Assembly: GCA_029204225.1 (NCBI GenBank)
Contig: CM055111.1
Coordinates: 27,251,540-27,315,539 of the forward strand
Direction: 5' to 3'
Length of the DNA stretch: 64,000 bases
Source of the DNA: Diphasiastrum complanatum
Lineage: Eukaryota; Streptophyta; Lycopodiopsida; Lycopodiales; Lycopodiaceae
Shown here: one piece after another, positions 60,501 to 64,000 of the stretch
Position numbering within the stretch: the first letter of the stretch is position 1
Layout: each line of letters starts with the position of its first letter
Notes under the pieces: model-generated
Seen by the model: the letters and a program-made list of their open reading frames with translations, nothing else
Database searches by the model: none
What the model was told of the DNA's origin: nothing
Program-made: the position numbers and the translations under genes

Positions 60501-60941
60501 ACATCACGTATGTGCTCACCAATAGAATGCAGTTCATCCCTCATCGTCTTGATTCTGGTCATGTACGTCTGAATGTGCTCTGCTTGTTCCATTCGAGCAC
60601 TATTCAGCTTGGACTTTAGAAAACATGATTCTAGACGAATTTGACGTCTCGAATTGCTCCTTTAGCACATCCCATGCCTGTTTGGGTGTAACAGCATCAC
60701 AAATGTAGGTAATGATGTGATCCTTCACTGACAAGTTAATGAAGGTCAAAGCCTTCCTCATTTTTTTGTCGAACACTTTGACATCCGCTTCATTTCGTGG
60801 CCTTCTCTCATCACCTATGACGACTTTTCACACATTTTTCTCCATCAATATGTTTTTCATTTTGAATTTCCACACTGCATAGTTGGAAATACCGTCCAAT
60901 TTACTACTTTCACTCAAAATGGACTCTCCCATGTTTGCCAT
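57524..60941 (-). pseudogene. Ty1/copia gag-pol, 3' truncated
   Basis: Minus strand from ATG 60941 (MANMGES). Gag (NYAVWKFKMKNILME; EHIQTYMTRIKTMRDELHSI), a knuckle CFHCGKKGHWKSDC, protease YIDSGATRHM, GAG-pre-integrase (LWHKRLGLLYL: a zinc His is lost; CKSRVYGKQH: a zinc Cys is Arg), integrase with HTNLCGPM (first catalytic Asp is Asn), RSDSGGEY and NGVAECKNR. One stop at 59111, then IN C-terminus (CIFLGYDERVKGYRCFDL) and an acidic linker with QPKRYEVNYALLSS. RT has WVYRTKYHADG, MDVKSDFLNG, YGLKQAPHVWYS and LYVDDLIIT. It ends near 57524 after DCKPV; the connection and RNase H are missing. Confidence 0.92.
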
Positions 60942-62231
60942 CACAAAACTGCATGAAACTTCTGTCGTAGGCTAAAAACAGTATGCCGAGGCCAACTGTG
61001 ATGTCAGAAGGTGAAAATAATGACCTGCACTTTTTTCATTACCAGGCCACTCGCCACTTTTCCACCAATTTGAAAGCCAAATCGGCGTCGCCTTCCGAAA
61101 TGCACTCAGTCGTCAACTCCCAACTACGTGCCCAATGGAATGGTGAAATCACTTTTGGTGCACTCCGAACACTTTCTCCACTGCAATCACTCTGTTTTAC
61201 TATACCGTACTTACAGGTACAGTCCAAGTGCCGTTCGTTTGGAGATTATAGTCTTTCGTTTGGGTCAAAACGAACAATGGACCCAAAAAGAGGGATTTTC
61301 CTTGTTTTTGAACTGTTTCTTCACCTTGAAGAAACTTCACACTTCACTTGTGAAGGGACCCAACTCCAATTTCAGTATGAAAATTTTTAATGAAGCTGAA
61401 GGCCAGCATGCACTTCAAGACCCTTCAAGACCTTTCCTACTACATCTAATGGCTGATAGCAATCCAACGGCCCACATAAAGCATATCTTTACCATTGATT
61501 ATCTTGTATCTGGATCCAAAAATCTAGATTTTGTTTGGGCATTAAATCACATCCTTGGAGCCGCGACACACTCTTATACACGAAGTCGCCACCCTCCTTC
61601 ACCTCGCGCAATCTGCCTGCGGGCTCTTCACGGCTTCTCCTCCTTTTTCAACTTTTTTTAGCTTTGAAAAGCTTTCAAAGCTAGCTATGGCTGCCACCCA
61701 AATATTCTAATGGCTCCAAGGATGAAGTGCGGTTATCCACGACCACTTCAGATTTTGCATAACTGAGCAGGGCGCCCTCCTTCCAACTTTTACAGCTCCA
61801 AAAAGAGTTCAAAATGGAGAGAAATCTCTGATTTTGTGCTCCCAAACCCCAAACCAGGGTTTTTTTTACACAAATCTATTCTTGGCTTCCTATTCACAGT
61901 GTTCTGACATGCCTATCCTCTTGCTCTGAGGTTGCTTTACTGCTAGAACTCTGATGCTACAATCCGTTTGTCAAACGGTGTCCGATTGAATGCACACTGA
62001 CTGCAAACACCAAATAGCCTGCTTTGGAATTTCACAATTCCATTTGCTGAGGTTCTGATTCAGCCGACAACTCTTGTCTCTGAATCCTCACAGAGTCTCA
62101 AGCTCACCAAGCTTATGTGTGCTAAACTCTCTGCACCAGTGTTTCTCCTTTCGTAAATCCCGAACTCTCAGAAGACAGTTCTCCCAAAGCTCTCTTCAAC
62201 GGTGATGTTGTACTGTGTACACTCCCTGTAC
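60942..62231. other. Long leader between PBS and gag of the minus-strand copia
   Basis: 1.29 kb with no copia domain. It is less AT-rich and includes an ACTTTTTT/AGCTTTGAAAAGCTTTCAAAGCT hairpin-like patch near 61650-61685. It may contain captured or inserted DNA; no protein recognised. Confidence 0.5.
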
Positions 62232-62245
62232 GGCTCTTGATACCA
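62232..62245 (-). promoter_or_regulatory. Primer binding site of the minus-strand copia
   Basis: Minus strand TGGTATCAAGAGCC, a tRNA-Met-type PBS with one extra base compared with the usual copy. Confidence 0.75.
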
Positions 62246-62560
62246 ACTTAGAATTTGCTTCGAGCAAGAACACAGATCATGCTACATAGTAACACAAACA
62301 GAAAACACTCTCCACAACAAGCTCACATGGCAACTGTATTTCTCAAAATGAAATTACATTGTACATATAGTTGTTTACTCAGACAACCCATGCATGACCC
62401 AGGTTGCCGTTGGTGGGACGCGTGTCCCGTCGACTTGTTGTGGTGAGGCCAACTGATCCTTATCAACTGATAGGACCCACAGTACAGTAGCACAGTGATT
62501 CTACTTTAATTCTAACTCTAGGAAGTGCATATTCTCTAGAAACAGCTCATTTTTTTTTCC
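62246..62560 (-). repeat. Probable 5' LTR of the minus-strand copia (outer edge approximate)
   Basis: Lies directly outside the PBS and ends before the family-C LTR at 62652. No clear TG/CA ends were found. Confidence 0.4.
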
Positions 62561-62651
62561 CTTAATGATAAGCGAGTTTTTTTTGTAGAGTTTTAAAGAT
62601 GATATCAAGATGCCTTTTACGTTATTCTTCATTAGCACTAAAGCCTAAGAT

Positions 62652-63754
62652 TGTTGGAAACAGAGGGTGTGTGAGAAACGAAATAGCTCAAAAAGAAACG
62701 GACACGAATGGAAAGTGTTCGTGCGCAGTGGAATGAGCTATCTCACTCTTTCCCTAAGCATGACTGCGCCTATCAGACTCGAACAGAACGTTAGTGATAG
62801 AAATCACGTTTGATCTGATTACGTAGCCAAACATTAAGCAACAAAACATCAAGCCAGATCGAACTTGACTGGTAATCAGTCGCGAATTAGTCGCGAAAGA
62901 CAAGACTAAATATTAGTCACGAACAGCTAGACTAATAATAGTTCGTGAAGAGTAGACTACCAGATTAAGCAATAAGAGAGTCAGACAGAATGTAGAAAAG
63001 GCATAGCAATATTGACACAAATTTGAACGCAGAACAAACAGAGCTGTAATCAAATTAAGTATAGCGAAAGATATAGGTCGATAATGTAGGTGAGCACAAG
63101 ACAATAGCGAACGAAACCACGTGCTTCACAAGGCTAATCCAATCTGAAAAAGGAATAAACCTATTACTGACAATACAAAGAATCGATGCGCAAAAGCATC
63201 TACTTCGTCTATCTCTGATAAGCTTCTGATGCTATGTTACATTTTTCACACACACTAAATAAGCACATGGTATCCAATATATATACATAATGTTACAGGT
63301 GTGCAGATGAAGAAGGTACAAAGTGGATGTGTTGTATTGGGAGATCGTGGGTGGCTGTTGTTGTTGTCAAATCTGATTGCACAGTGCATGGGATGAGCGT
63401 GAGAAGGCCGCGACATCAGCCATCACTGAAATGAACATTGATGAAAATGCAAAAAATGCGACACTCTGACAAATGCCTTAAAATTTGATTTACAGGGTAC
63501 CTTCGCTTTTCCATTAGGGCACCTTCGACATTTGTAGAGCAATGTCGTCTTTTTTGCCTGTCACAAATCAAGTGTAAAAACACAGCATCGTCTTTTTTGT
63601 CTTTTTCGCCTGTGAGAATTTACTTGTATTATGCAGACAGTCCCATTTTTTGCCTGTCTTATTTTACAAGTAAATATGCAGATTGTGCAACAGCAGCATG
63701 AATTGGAGACAGATTAAAATAGGATTTAGGAGAATAGAAGAGATAAATCCAACA
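62652..63754 (-). repeat. Family-C LTR (1103 bp), minus strand
   Basis: Inverted ends TGTTGGA/TCCAACA; text matches 28646-29867 through CTACGTAATCAGATC, GTAGTCATGCTTAGGG-like and CGCGACTAA words. A six-C run (63755-63760) is the minus-strand poly-G purine tract. Confidence 0.88.
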
Positions 63755-63760
63755 CCCCCC

Positions 63761-64000
63761 GTTAATCTGGATCCGTGAATGCCTTGATCTTCAGACTAAG
63801 CAATGCACAAAACTTGTTGTGTGCATTAACACTTAATGTCTTCGTGAATATCTTGTGTTCTACAGTACGTTAAGATCACCTCCTTGTTGAGAACTTTGCC
63901 CCTGATGTAGTGATGTCTGATTTCAATGTGCTTACTCCTAGAGTGAAATCTAGGGATGGCCGATAAGGCAATAACACTCTAATTATCACAGAATAAAATT
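63761..64000 (-). pseudogene. Family-C RNase H fragment, cut by the window edge
   Basis: Minus strand reads PRFHSRSKHIEIRHHYIRGK, VLNKEV, YCRTQDI and then shifted frames to GATTAAC before the purine tract. It is the same 3' end as 28237-28645. The rest of the element lies beyond the window. Confidence 0.85.

Noticed and set aside
61128-61661. 177-codon ORF in the copia leader
   Set aside because: No recognised domain and frames on both strands overlap; kept only as an unexplained leader.

Overview
The window is plant nuclear DNA from a large, AT-rich, transposon-loaded genome. Evidence: one 13-exon gene with canonical AG acceptors and introns up to 12.5 kb, a protein of the land-plant heparan-alpha-glucosaminide N-acetyltransferase-like (HGSNAT-like) family, and more than a dozen Ty1/copia and Ty3/gypsy LTR-retrotransposon pieces with plant-type PBS and PPT signals. 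The species cannot be told from the sequence alone.

Layout. 1-9200: a decayed copia pol, a gypsy scrap, then a structurally complete copia element (3339-9198) with ~98.5% identical LTRs. 9.2-17.2 kb: copia RNase H/LTR/gag scraps, a minus-strand copia gag with its PBS and probable LTR, and gypsy integrase and gag scraps. 17.2-23.1 kb: no recognised gene; hairpin-rich repeats, a (CA)55 tract, perfect palindromes, a possible CACTA end and a tandem duplication. 23.15-45.8 kb: the HGSNAT-like gene on the plus strand (TATA, 13 exons, about 520 residues, poly(A) signal). Its intron 4 holds a 1.2-kb foldback repeat and an ~8-kb nest of two copia families; intron 11 holds LTR-like DNA; introns 9-12 carry long dinucleotide repeats. 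46.9-52 kb: copia scraps and a deletion-derived copia element. 52-57 kb: gypsy LTR, PBS and gag, plus an opposite-strand gypsy RNase H/integrase piece. 57.5-64 kb: a minus-strand copia gag-pol with a long leader, then a further copia LTR and RNase H piece.

The most unusual feature is the internal organisation of the copia element at 3339-9198. Gag, protease, integrase and RNase H all lie in one reading frame, but the whole reverse transcriptase is replaced by about 900 bp of unrelated, frame-preserving, stop-free sequence (7070-7968). A second decayed element (48.8-51.9 kb) also has non-RT sequence in that place and shares a 24-bp block with it. This suggests an RT-less, trans-mobilised copia lineage carrying a foreign segment. 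A second notable point is that two consecutive splice donors of the host gene are each GTCTCT opening directly into a >120-bp (TC)n tract.
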